Shown: piece after piece, positions 1 through 11,515 of the stretch | Layout: each line of letters begins with the position of its first letter | Numbering within the stretch: the first letter of the stretch is position 1 | From: Ectocarpus siliculosus | Taxonomy: Eukaryota > Sar > Phaeophyceae > Ectocarpales > Ectocarpaceae | DNA length: 64,000 nt | Direction of reading: 5' to 3' | NCBI GenBank assembly: GCA_000310025.1 | Contig: FN649758.1 | Location: forward strand, 3,708,665-3,772,664 | The notes under the pieces: generated by a model | Told to the model about the DNA's origin: nothing | Database searches by the model: none | The model's input: only the letters and a program-made list of their open reading frames with translations | Translations under genes and position numbers: made by a program

Positions 1-31
<31 letters not shown>

Positions 32-125
32 GTACTCATAGTCGTGCATGCCGTAGTCGTTAGACCATTGACCTCGCATCCCACAAAGCCGGGACGGAGC
101 ACGCCGGGTTCTCACCGGACCAGGG
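1..125. repeat. Poly-G run plus 95-bp dispersed direct repeat, copy 1
   Basis: Thirty G residues open the window and are followed directly by about 95 bases that recur almost unchanged at 5345-5439, again directly after a G run. Copy 2 differs by a few single-base changes. No coding sense was seen. The G run could form quadruplexes or could be an assembly-difficult homopolymer. Confidence 0.8.
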
Positions 126-329
126 GAGCGGGGGCGGCAGAATGACAGGCTTGGTGGTAAGTGTTGGGGTTGAGAACGACGGCGTTTACGAACAAAGGAA
201 TAACGACCTCTGCGCCGGTAGTCGCTCGCAGGCATCTCCTGTACGAAGGGTAATGAATCGTCGACAATCATTATCTACCAATCAACACACCGGCGAATCG
301 AACACCTCTTGATATTTCGTTCCGCGTAC

Positions 330-3300
330 CTGCTCGACCTTGGCGTTCGCGCCGGAATACAGCACCAGCCATGTGCTCTTGTTGAACGAGCGGCTAGCTC
401 CAAGGTAGATGTCAGTAGGGTTATGCGTCTCGGGTGTGGAAGAGCCCTAAATGGGTCGAAACCGGGGCCAACAGAACGCCGACGAGGGGAGGGGCGAGTG
501 AATTTTGTTGCAAGTAGCTCGGGGGGTGGCACCTACGTGACGCCTACAAAATGAAAGGCGAGTGTGTGTGGTGACGCATGCCGCGCAAGGTGCCTGCCCA
601 GCAGCAGCGCTCGGTCACGTACATAACGCCGTGAGCGGAAAAGCAACGACAGTTTTCCGAGTTGCTCGGCAACTCGGTAGCTAAAACGGTGTTGATATTC
701 ACCTTGCGCAGGTTGCTGTCGACAACGGACAGGTCAGCCTCCATGAGATCCATTTTGCATATGCGTTGGTCATTGTCCAGCCGCGACTCTGTCTGCAGCA
801 CACGTGAAAACGCAGGAACCGTCACACATCGAAGTTGGTTGTGGTTCTCCTAGACAATATTGAGAAGGTGTGGGGAGGGAAAAGGTGTTCGCCCGAGTTT
901 TTGAGTTGGCTTTTGCGAGGTCCGCTGGTAGATCGCTCCTGCAACAGAATAGTGAGCGCATGGGGTCGTATCGCGCAACGTCAGATCATCGTAGTGGGGG
1001 GATGGAACATCGGGCTACGTAATGACCACGCCTGCGACAGAAATCCCCGCCTTGCACTTCCTTCTCGCGAAGAGGACGGAGGGCATGCATGCCGCGTGGA
1101 AAGTGTACTGACATGACGGCATCGTCCTTTTGCAGAAACACCACTGAACCGGCGACAACGAAACAACATTGAAGGGTGCCACCAACGACAGACGATGAAC
1201 ACGTAGGGGAACTCCAGGTGTTGCGAAGAGAACATGTGTACCTGCTGTTTCTCTCTGGCAGTTTGTGGCGGCCGGAGTGAGACCGATGGGGGTGCCCATT
1301 CGGCTACCACAGCCGTACCCCGGATGGTGCGCGCGATATAGCCCTCGATGTCGGGCCTCCCGAAGTTGACGGCCACGGGGTGTTGCCCACGGGGGCGCCC
1401 CTTTTGGACTTGGCAAGGTTGGGGGCCCTTGCGCTTCTTTCCTCGCCGTTCTCCTCCTCCTCGTGCGCTCCGGGCGCCCGCTTGAACCTGATAGCGAGAT
1501 TTATCGTCCGTGACAAAGAGTAAACCAAGCCACCCGTACAGCGTTCATCTGTGATAGGAACGTAGGTGCACCTCCCAATATGCCTACCCGGTCGAGCTGC
1601 CTATGAGCCAAGGCACCTTCCCATCTTCGAAAGTTCATATTGAACGCTTTCTTCGCCCATCAGCCGCACCGAGGTAAGGCCATTTATTACGGTTCCTTTT
1701 TTCGGCTGTCTTTTTCAATTTTCATCCCAAAAAAAGACAACTGGCCAAATAACCCCTTCTTAAAGATCGACAACCCTGTAGCAGGCCAGTAGCCATAATA
1801 TGAGTCTGTACAATGCAACAGGGAATCTTCGCTCGATAGGCGCCAGGTGCACAAACATGTGGTGACTGATCAAGAAGATCTGAAGGCAACACTGTGCAAC
1901 TTTCTTCGAGACCCGGACAATAGGAACAAGGCGGCCGAGACTCCTTGTCAACCACTTCCCATCTGTCCTCATCGGTGCTGTCTTCCCCCCCACTTCCGTC
2001 CCTCCCATCGCAATCGATATACAGTACCTACCTTTGAGTAATCCAGGAAATCTTCGCTGTCGTTGTCCGGACCGCTCTCCGGTGCAAACGCAGAACTGCT
2101 CTCCGGGTCTTCCTTGAGCAATCCCAGATACTCGTCCATGCTGGCCTGCCCTGTTGGGAGCTCCGGTCTGCCAAGGACATGGGCGCTCTCGAGAGCGTCA
2201 ACGACGGCAGTGGAGTCCGAGCGGTAGGATGACGGTCTGGAGGAGAAAGTGGAGGTGTTTGCGGTAGTGGCTACAACTTCACGCCTCGCCGGCGCGAGGA
2301 GGTCTACCATCCGTCTCCTGGTCTTGTCACTTTGCTTCCCGGTCAGGTAAACGGTGCTTTTAACCTGGCGCAACTGTTTCGGGTGCGTCCAGGGGGCAAA
2401 GGCGGGCACACCCGGGCAGGAACGGGAGAGAGGTCGGATTTCGAGAGCGAGGACGGGGAGGGCATCAACATCCTGAGGGCCTTCGTGCAACACAGTTCAC
2501 ATGCGTGGTGATCGACGATCTCGTCCATGTGAACTCGTTGGGGAGAGAGTTCTGCGTTCGTTCTGCTTCCAAACAAATGGGAGTGGATGGCATGAGGACA
2601 CACGCAATCCATATAAACACACAGGAGTGTGTCTTTCGAACACGATGACATGCCGGCAGATCTCACGATCTAGGAGGCCCCACCGAGACGAAAGTAAGTA
2701 CAGAGCGCAGTGTTGGCCAATGTATCAGTTCCCCCTGCTTGGAGGACCGGCTGACGTTTCCCCGCGCTTCCACCCTAGGGACCCAGCCCAAGGATGGACG
2801 AGCACAACCAACCGTGATTCCCTGCTTGAGCTCGTGGAAACCGAAACAAATGTGTCGCTTCAGTACACCGGCAACTCCAGTCACAAAAAGAGAAATCCAT
2901 GTATGCCCGCCACCGCTTGCACCCCCTCGTCATCCACACCTGTTTTTCGAACATGGCCACCAGTCCTGCGTCCCGACAGCACCACAGCAGGTGAACGTTC
3001 TTCGTCTTGCGGAATCTGACGTGGCGGCGGCAGTTTGTGGGGCCCAAGAAATCGTACCCGTGATGATGGTTCAAGATGTGCGGGAAACGACGTGGCGGGA
3101 ATCATGAGCTCTTGAGGAGACCTATTGTAAGTACCGATGTGGATGTGGATGCGGGATGTGGTACCCACCGCGGGTTGTTTTACTGCACCCGCACGGTGAA
3201 ACGAGCCAATAACTAGGTGAAGTTGTTCCACACCTTCTTGCCGATGGCTTGGAGGATCTATCGACAGGAATGTGTCAAGCAGCGCAACAGGGAAGTCCTA

Positions 3301-6300
3301 GCTTCACCCATGGCGATACCTTGGATGATGCACGCCAAATGCGGGCTTACGGTGGTGGTCACAACACCCCTGAGGTGAAGTCAAATAGCACACCGAGCAT
3401 GATCCCGCCACAAACGACCGTATAGTCTATGGCATTCCAAAACAGATGAATTGTTCAATTGTGGGGCGCGTTTTTTTGCCGTCCCCTGTGTAGAACCCAG
3501 TAGCGAAAATATATTCAAGCATTTGTTGCAGCCGTACGAATGTGAGGACCACGAAGGACAAGTTGTGCCAAAAGAAGCTGACCTTTCAGCGACGGAGACG
3601 GCCGGAGTTACACCCACTCCCGTGCAAACCAACAACACTGCGAATTGTTGAGTATGCATTCGTTCGCGACCGTGTTGGCCGGGACGGTGGCAGACACGAA
3701 CAAGGGTGCGAGTGGGTATGGGTCGGGTTAGAAACAGGGGTGTGGCGTTTTCGAGGACGTAATAGCAGTGCTGGAAACAAAACAGATGGATTGGTGTTCT
3801 TCCCGTCCAAGGAGACGCCCGTAGTGCTCTCCGCTCTTCGGGTTTGTGCTAACAGCCTACCTATTGCATAGTGTGGGCGCTGGCCTCAACCTTTAAGGGG
3901 ACCTCGCACCCGCGTGGGTAGATTCACGCATGCGTTGATGGCTGATTCCTTGCATGCAACGCTCCATGCAAGCACCGCAGAAGGAAGGCGCAACGAAACG
4001 TGCATATCCGGCGGGATTCCGGCTTGTGCGCCAAGTGGGTGGTGACTGCTGTGCCGGGATATGAGTGATTACAGTATATCCCCCGAGTTCAGAGGATTGG
4101 GGTAGCTACCACCGACTTACATTTGGCTCGCGTTATCTACAGGCGATCAAGCAGCGTTGTGAACAATTGGTGAATGAGTTGTGGCGTGGGGTACACTATT
4201 CCCGTTGGCCGAGCATCATCATACCATTATCGAAGTAAACGGCCTGCTCCGCTACGCTGGGCTGTGCGGCGGTGATCCACAGGGGCATCCTCGGGTGCTC
4301 GAGGGACAGGCGGAACAGTTCGTTCGTCCAATCACCCACCTGATATGGTCGAATTTTGCGGCAAACATACGTTCTTATGCATACGACGCGGTCAAAAATG
4401 GAGAAAGATACACCGAGAAACGACGGTGCCCCTGCCACCTGCCGCAAGCCGCACTTCAAGGTTAGGAAGTGGCTTTACGCGGAACGGAAGACACGGAACG
4501 CAGCAGTGCCGATGTTTACCGAGACGAACCGTCACTGCCTAAAATCGGTAGAGACAAGATGCTCGCCCACACGCGGATCAGTGATTAGTTTGGAATCGGA
4601 TGCGCCATTAACTCTCACCGCCTCCACGTGAAGACCCGCTCTTGGATTGGGCCCCGGAACCGGGAAGAGGGAGAAGGGGTGCCACTCCGAAACACTTATC
4701 GCCGGGCAATTCACCTGCACGTACGCGCCAGGCTGGTACTTGTACCCACTGCCGAACATTTTGATATTCGAGAAGCAATGTTTGTCAGCGAGCGACGTTT
4801 TCATGTTGCGTGAACATTCCTGGCGGCGGTCATCTACGGTGCGCTGAAACGGTTTCCTTTCAGGTTCAGAAAACATGTCGCGCATGGGTTAATTTGCAAC
4901 CGCCCTATTGGCCGGGCAAGAAAATCGTATCTTCGCAGGTATAGGAGCTTGGGTACCATATCCTATCTCCCGTGTGCGTCTACGAGGAAAAAAAGTAGGT
5001 GAAGAACGGTTCGCATCGTGCAGTCTCCATCCAACAAGGCGAAAAAGTGTGGTGTTGACCTTAGAGCAAGATGACGTTCTTGCCTTGCACCCAGACCCGT
5101 TGCGAAAACGTCTACAGTGTAGTTCAACCCGAACGATTCCTTGTCATTGCGGTTACAGTGCTACGGCAGTGTTGGTAGGCGTGTTGGCTTGTTGTATACC
5201 TCACACACCAAACTGATTCAAACACCAAGGTCGTGCAGAATGATTGTCTGCTTCTGTCTCCGTTTGTTGACATTCTCTCAATAAATAGGAACTAGGTTAC
5301 CCGAAAGCCCCCCCCGCCCATTGGGGGGGGGGGGGGGGGGGGGGTGTACTCATAGTCGTGCATGCCGTAGTCGTTTGACCATTGACCTCGCATCCCTACA
5401 AAGCCGGGACGGAGCACGCCGGGTTCTCACCGGACCAGGCTCTCACATCACCAAGCGCGAAGCTCCGTGAGGTATTTGGCGAGTCGCATGAAGGGTGAGC
5501 TGCCATCCTGCTAAGGGTGTTCGGCATCTTGTGCTTACTTCCTTGCGTACGGATGACAGCTACGTATGACTTAATTTATTTTCTGGTGCTTTCACTTCCA
5601 GAGACAGTTGTAAGCACTGTGTAACTGCCTCGAGGAAGCTTGACCATTTTAACACAACGTGGTGCGATCATCCCCCGTTGCGCGGAGTGAGGATTCTCCA
5701 CCCCGCACAACATGATCTACTCGACCACCATTATGGTTACCGCCAAAAAAAAAACCAGAGGTAAAAAAAAAAACGGTAACCTGGTTGCCGAGTTCACGAA
5801 GTGAATTGGCTTGTTTTACAACGTCGTTGCCAAGCGACGAAAACCCAATCCCGATGGCAAACACCGAGTGGGGGGCTTGTTTTACAACGTCGTTGCCAAG
5901 CGACGAAAACCCAAACCCCGATGGCAAACACCGGGGGGGGCGGGGGGGCACAATTCGAAGAGAGTTGAGGAGATGTCACCGTACGTGTGAAGGACGTGAA
6001 TGATCTTTTGCGAAGGGAAAGGAAATATGCCGATACACATATTGTGAATGATGAAGGTATGCATGTGACGAGGTTATGGGTAAGTTGCACAGGTGACAAG
6101 GTCGGTACAGCCCGAAGATGGCACAGAGAATCCGTCGAGACAGACGTGGCGCTAATTCCAGCTTGACCGGGTAGGAGCATGGTGTGCACGTAATGGCAGG
6201 AATGAATGATGAAGAACGTGAAATAAGTAGTTGGTATGATTATGTGTAAAAGACGCACGTGAAGTGCAAGTGAATTCTGTCGCACCCTCCCAATGCACAC

Positions 6301-9300
6301 GCACGCATATTGGTACATACTACGCAACTTGCAGATCGAAAACGGATATCAGATCCATAAGTGCACGGGTGAGCCCGTGCTGAAATGAAACGACGTCCAA
6401 TGTTGCATGAAACATTCCAGCCAAACAAATACGGCAGGCCGCCGTTGAAGGGATAAAATCAAAAATTCGCATGCCGAGATGCCAGAAGCAGCTTTGGAAT
6501 TGTGCCGTAAAGGCCAATGAAACGTATATGAGGATGGCGCAAGGACGAAGACGATGGGCCCCTGAAAAATACGCGAATATACGAGAAAAAAAATACTGAA
6601 TTAATATGATAGCACGGGATAGTTAACCAGCACGAACCGAGCATTCCGAAAGCGCGAACGTTCCAACCTATACTAAGGAATGCATTCCGAAAAAGCTTGA
6701 TCGCAAAGAAAGACAGTGCCAAAGGACGAAGGCGAAGAATTCGCGCGTGTGTTGCAGAAGAGACGATGCAAAATAAAAAAGATGAACGTGGAATACTCGG
6801 TGAGAACGAACCGAGCATTCCGAGAGCGCCAAGGGCCCAACTTATACTCAGGAAAGCATACCGAAAGCTTACTAGCAAAGACAGTGTCCGAGGACAGAGG
6901 CGACGCGCATGAGAAGTGGCGTGACTGTTGCCTAAGAGACCACAGAAAAAAAAAAAAGATGAACATGGAATTCTCGGCCAGGACGAACCGAGCATTCCGA
7001 AAGCACAAAGGGTCCAACGTATACTGAGGAAGGCGTACCGAAAGGCTGAACTTCGTCGAAGATAGTGTCCGAGTACGGATTGGCGTGACTGTTGCCGAAG
7101 AGACGATGGAAAATAAATATAAAACATGAAGAACATGGAATACTCGGTGGGCACGAACCGAGCATTCCGAAAGCGCAAAGGGTCCAACCTATACTCAAGA
7201 TGGCATACCGAAAGGTTAGTCGCAAAGACAGTGTCCGAGGACGAAGGCGGAGCTGCACGCGTTTTGAGAAATGGCGTGGCTGTTGCAGGCGAGACGATAG
7301 AAAATAGGAAATATCAAAATAATGCAGAAAAAAAAGTTCCTGTCACACCTGTACATAAGAAATGAAGGAGGATGGAAGCAGGTGACGCGCTCCACGGAGG
7401 AAACGGAAAGAACAAGAAGAAAGCAGTCAGGCAACGAAGATACGTACACGCAATGTAGAGACCAAAACATGAAAAAAACTACCATTCAGTTTACCAATGA
7501 GAAGCAGACGTTGAGGAGGGAAACGGGAAAAGAAGCAGAAGGTGCATACTTGTACAGGTACAATAGCAGCGGGTTGAAAACAACGTTGTTCACCGTGGCG
7601 TACCCATCACGATTAATTCTGTCGTGGGTAGTCAAAATAGACTAATCATGCCATCTGACCTACAAACTCGGGATAGACCGACGTACAAATGACCGTGCGC
7701 GAAAGGATCCTGCGTGAGGTCCAAGCAAGTACACGGTCAGGCGTTTGTCCTTGGGCACGGTGGACGGTGACGCTAAAAAAACACAAGCGCACGGGGAGAA
7801 TTGGACCCTCTTCGCGGCTACTCCTTGCCACATGACGAAGCTGAAACTAATACGAGGAAGCCAGTGTATGGTTCCGTGGTCGTCCAAGGTTTGACCCTGT
7901 AGAACATGTGCCTACTGTCCAACACAACGACCTTCGACGATTGGTAAGATCGTGCTGTGTGTAGGCAATTGCAGTACAACTGCTGTACAGCACTGCTGCT
8001 GCTGCTTCGACCATACGCATTTGTATGTCCCGACCGCAACTACTGGTGACAGACCGTCTCCAGTACGTATCTCCTGGAATGCCGTTCTCTCCGACGCGTT
8101 ATGCAGTGAGGGCGCTCCTAGAATCATGGCATGGCGTCTATACATGATGAGCACGGTACGCATATATCCGCCAAAGACTCAACCCAGTCACACAACAACA
8201 AACTAATATCCGCAAGACTCCACCACAACATAGACAGCAGTAGTCCATTTTCCTGTCCGTACGTTTATGCATACCATATTTGCCACAATATCGCACACCG
8301 TGTCTACTCGCCTGCGTACGTCGTCTTCGTCGGTATATTGAGGTGTCTTCGATCGGTGGTGGAGACCATAGTATCACACAGGGTGATGTTGAAACGTTTA
8401 CTTGTGGTCGTGGCAGGCGTGCGTATGTGGGTTATGTGTAGTGGCTTCCCGCGAGACTGTCGGGAACGTTATGCGAGACAGCAGAACGATCTTGGTGACG
8501 TTCTTCGAAATTTCTGTTTCCAGTTGTTCTCGGGTGGTGGTGTGGTTGTGGTTTACTGGATGTACCAGGAGGGCACGATCTTTACCCATCCGTGCTACAA
8601 TGTCCCACATACCTTGTGTGCGCGTGTCGTTGTCGATTGTCGCGTGAGGCCTCCTGTACGAACCTACAGTAGTGGGCACATGCTGTGCGTGTACCCTGCA
8701 TGCCGGGGAGTGTGCTGGTGACAACGGGTCCTTTTTTCGTGTTGGTTTTCAGCAACATTCTCACACGCGCGTTCGCCATCTAGGCGCTGCCAACGCTGAG
8801 GGAATGGTTGGGGTGGTATCATGAAGACGCATACGCGGCTGTGCCGTATCGTGCTGTGTGTAGGCAATTGCAGTACAACTGCTACAGCACTGTTGCTATG
8901 TAGACCATATGTATGTGCGTTTGTATGTCCGGACCGCAACTACTGCTGACAGACCTCCGCCAGTGTGTATCTCCTGGACTGCCGTTCTCTCCGACGCGTT
9001 TCATGCAATGAGGTCACTCCTGGTATCATGCCACGGCGTCTATACATGGTGGGCACGGTACTCATATATCCGCCAAAGACTCAAGCCACTCACACAACAA
9101 CAAATTCATATCCACCAAGACTCCACCCAGTTACACAACAACAGCAATTTTTTTTTGTATTTTTCTTCATATTTTTCGTAGTCTATTTTCAAGTAAAATG
9201 ACGGCCCACGGTCGACGACGTTCTGGGAGTATTGTAATTAATTAACATGATCCCCAAAGCCCCGTTATTGATGCCTGTCGCCAGCGAGACTCACGCTGGC

Positions 9301-11515
9301 AGATCGAACCGGACTAGCGTGCCCCTCCCGACTGGCTTGTAGATCGGCGAACTCAACCTGAAAGTCCTGTGTTTTTAAGTGAAGCGGGTGCGCAACATAT
9401 ATATACATATTGTAGTACCGGAAGGGGACAAAGCGGATAGTGTCTCTCCCAATTTCCCCCCGTTGTGCAGCTCATCATTCACCAGACAAGAAATATCACC
9501 TTCTCCGGCATAAGGCGTGCCCACGATCGTCGCTACAGAAGAAACGTGACCAGGTTGACGCTTCTCTTTGTACCGCGGATGAAGAACATTTGATCAACGA
9601 CAAACTAGCGGCGAGTGGACAGTGCTCCCCTGCACTTTGGAGTGCGGCAGAAAACTGACTCAATATTGTATACGTATAGCGTGCGAATCCGCTGCGTGTT
9701 GCTCTTCTGTAGGTTCTTCATTTTATCTGTAGTTCGTGGGGAATTCCCTGCGACTAGTCATGGACTGCGCAATCCCATCGTATTTCCTATTACTGCTCAA
9801 CACTGTCCTACCTATGCTTCCTCTCTGCAGAACGATTGATGAACACAACACTGAATACACCAAACGGTGAGAACACCGAGACATCGCCACTTGTTGTTGG
9901 CATCATCCATGGGCCAACAAGGAACGCCCAACACGAATATTTCAGCTACCTGTTCCGAAGGTAAGGACACAAAATAGCCGTATGCCGGACGCTCACATTC
10001 TAGTTGTGAAATAGAAGCGATCCAGCAGGTACCACACCAAGAGCACGGCGCCGAGGGCCTTGAGTCGCGTCCCGTGGAAGCAGAGGGCCACCATGAATGG
10101 AATGAACAACATATGCAGATACTTCCTCGTCTCGAACGTGACCTGAGGGGATAATGTCCGAAAGCAATGAAAACAGAGACAGAAGCGCACGCCGGGGGCG
10201 AACGTCGGTTAGCACAACATCTGCACCGGAGCAGAACATCGTCAGGGGAACATCTACCAGGACCTGGGATATGTCCAAGCAATAGTGTTGGATGAGCTCG
10301 TCAGGGACGATGGCAGGAAGGAGTGCAGCCAACGTTCGATGGATCGATGTCTTCTCTGTCATGTAAACCCGATTAGCACCACAGAACGTTTGCAGCCAAA
10401 GTAACGCATGTGCCACAGACAGACGACAGCAACAACACACAGAGAAGTTTCTAGTTGAACAGAAGAAACTGCTGTGGTTTAGACTATTGCGAATCAAGAA
10501 GAAGGTTTGCCTCATTACCCTTTGGAAACCCGGGATTACCAGAGGAATCTCTGCTGTTGTTTCTGTCGGTCCGTGGAGGAGAGCTCGTTGCAGCTGCAGT
10601 GATTAGTGGGAGAGAAAGGACGGAAGGTACCGAGCACGTCAAGAGACGGAAGGACGGCAGTGACTGCCCAATGTTGGTGGCGGCAGGTTAGCATTTCGTG
10701 GATCTTACCCTTTCCTTGAGACACCCGACGGACATGGGAAGGGCAACAGGAAGCACGAGCAGGAACGCAACCAGGCCCGACAGGTTCATCTCGTCTTTGA
10801 CGACGTGGTGTGGACGGCGCTGCAGGATCCCAATGACGACGTGGCATGCGCTGTGAATGGCGCTGCAGAGCATCGCCAGAATGCCGAAGTCTAATTGGAA
10901 CCACGGAGAGCATACACGCAAGATGTGCCCATCAATTTTGAGACTACCACGCGTAGGAATGTCGGTTGTGGAGCAGGCATTTAATCAGGTTAGATGGAAG
11001 CGGCGCAGCCGGCGAGCTCGCTCGACCCACCAAAGATACACGGAGAGAAGCATACTTGAAGAATATGTGCTGTTGGGCCTTGTGTTCCAAGCGACAACTT
11101 CAAAGAACGGCGGTCAATATCAAAATACCCAACACGGCATTGTTTGCTAGGCCTTCCCCTCGAGATAATACGTGATGCGCCACACCTATAGGACCGCCTG
11201 GCCTCTCGCTGCGGCCATCGCCGTAACCTCGGGCAACGTTGTACACGGAATTCTGGTAGGACATGAAGCCCACAGCGACAACGACGCCCACTTCACGCAT
11301 CAAAACAACCGAACATATTCATTCCAATCTCTCAAAATGGACTCACATTTGTGTGGTGTGTGAGAAGGTTCGAAATCGACGATGTGGGCTAACCAGCTGT
11401 AGTGCAGGACGTAGCGTGTTGCATAGCACTTCGAAACGATGCACACGGTGATGCTCGGGATCAACGCCCCAGCCGTTAGCCTCGCGACGGACATCAGGGC
11501 CATCTCGGCGGTGGA
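330..11515 (-). CDS. Multi-exon ferric-reductase/NADPH-oxidase-like flavocytochrome (partial exon model)
   Basis: A membrane oxidoreductase of the FRE/NOX superfamily: electrons pass from NADPH through FAD and paired haems across a membrane to oxygen or metal. Exons read on the minus strand. Exon 10943-10709 has IHSACH, a transmembrane-3-like histidine pair, and a following hydrophobic helix. It joins in phase to 10142-9997, which has YLH, 12 residues, then FHG, the second haem helix. A chain of five phase-consistent exons follows: 4748-4619 (YQPGAYV and EWHPFS, FAD binding); 4339-4225 (GDWTNE); 3637-3583 (GVGVTP, NADPH binding); 3015-2940 (HLLWCCRDAG); 2364-2032 (VYLTGK). Plausible additions are FGRPDIEG near 1380-1290, and 397-330 (LVLYSGAN, where a Cys is usual). 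Plausible N-terminal exons are 11515-11347 (helix, then donor GTGAGT) and 11290-11186. Unresolved: one linking exon near 5.1 kb (perhaps 5111-5060), the true start and the true stop. The gene may be intact or slightly decayed. Family identity is firm; the full model is not. Confidence 0.72.
5307..5439. repeat. C-run/G-run inverted tract and 95-bp direct repeat, copy 2
   Basis: A short C run, then CCATT, then 22 G residues, can fold as a hairpin. The 95 bases after it repeat positions 31-125 at roughly 97 percent identity by eye. The pair lies 5.3 kb apart in the same orientation, so it is not an LTR pair around a recognisable element; the DNA between is the 3' half of the NOX-like gene. Confidence 0.75.
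5809..5940. repeat. 66-bp tandem duplication
   Basis: Two adjacent near-identical copies begin with GGCTTGTTTTACAACG at about 5809 and 5875, and each ends in a G-rich run. They are intronic with respect to the NOX-like gene. Open frames here on both strands are repeat artefacts. Confidence 0.8.
6600..7310. repeat. Tandem repeat, four units of about 175 bp
   Basis: The core ACGAACCGAGCATTCCGA recurs at about 6632, 6807, 6984 and 7154, each followed by similar flanks (a purine-rich stretch, then CGAAGGCG-like sequence, then GAAGAGACGATG). Units differ by substitutions and small indels. Long open frames on both strands arise from the repeat and look non-coding. The array lies inside the long intron of the NOX-like gene. 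Confidence 0.85.
7947..8235. repeat. ~285-bp direct repeat, copy 1
   Basis: It starts at ATCGTGCTGTGTGTAGGC and matches 8848-9136 along its length with scattered differences. The 5' edge of the similarity is sharp and the 3' edge is fuzzy. I found no target-site duplication or TG..CA termini, so a solo LTR-element reading is not supported; a ~900-bp segmental duplication with divergence in between fits as well. Confidence 0.8.
8848..9136. repeat. ~285-bp direct repeat, copy 2
   Basis: Partner of 7947-8235 in the same orientation, about 901 bp downstream. It contains the same CGTTCTCTCCGACGCG and CATATATCCGCCAAAGACTC blocks. The copy ends near a T-rich run at 9148. Neither copy encodes a recognisable protein. 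Confidence 0.8.

Larger units (their letters stand above)
5112..9996 (-). other. Repeat-filled long intron of the NOX-like gene
   Basis: Between the exon ending at 9997 (donor GTGAGC) and the FAD-side exons there are about 4.9 kb with no convincing coding exon. The stretch holds the poly-G/95-bp repeat, a 66-bp tandem pair, four ~175-bp repeats and a ~285-bp direct-repeat pair, plus A-rich tracts. I cannot exclude one small linking exon inside it, because the phase left by the 9997 exon (2 nt) does not match the candidate exon at 5111-5060, which needs 1 nt. Confidence 0.5.

Noticed and set aside
8131-8721. 196-codon plus-strand frame
   Set aside because: Lies across a direct-repeat copy inside the NOX-like intron and has no recognisable domain.
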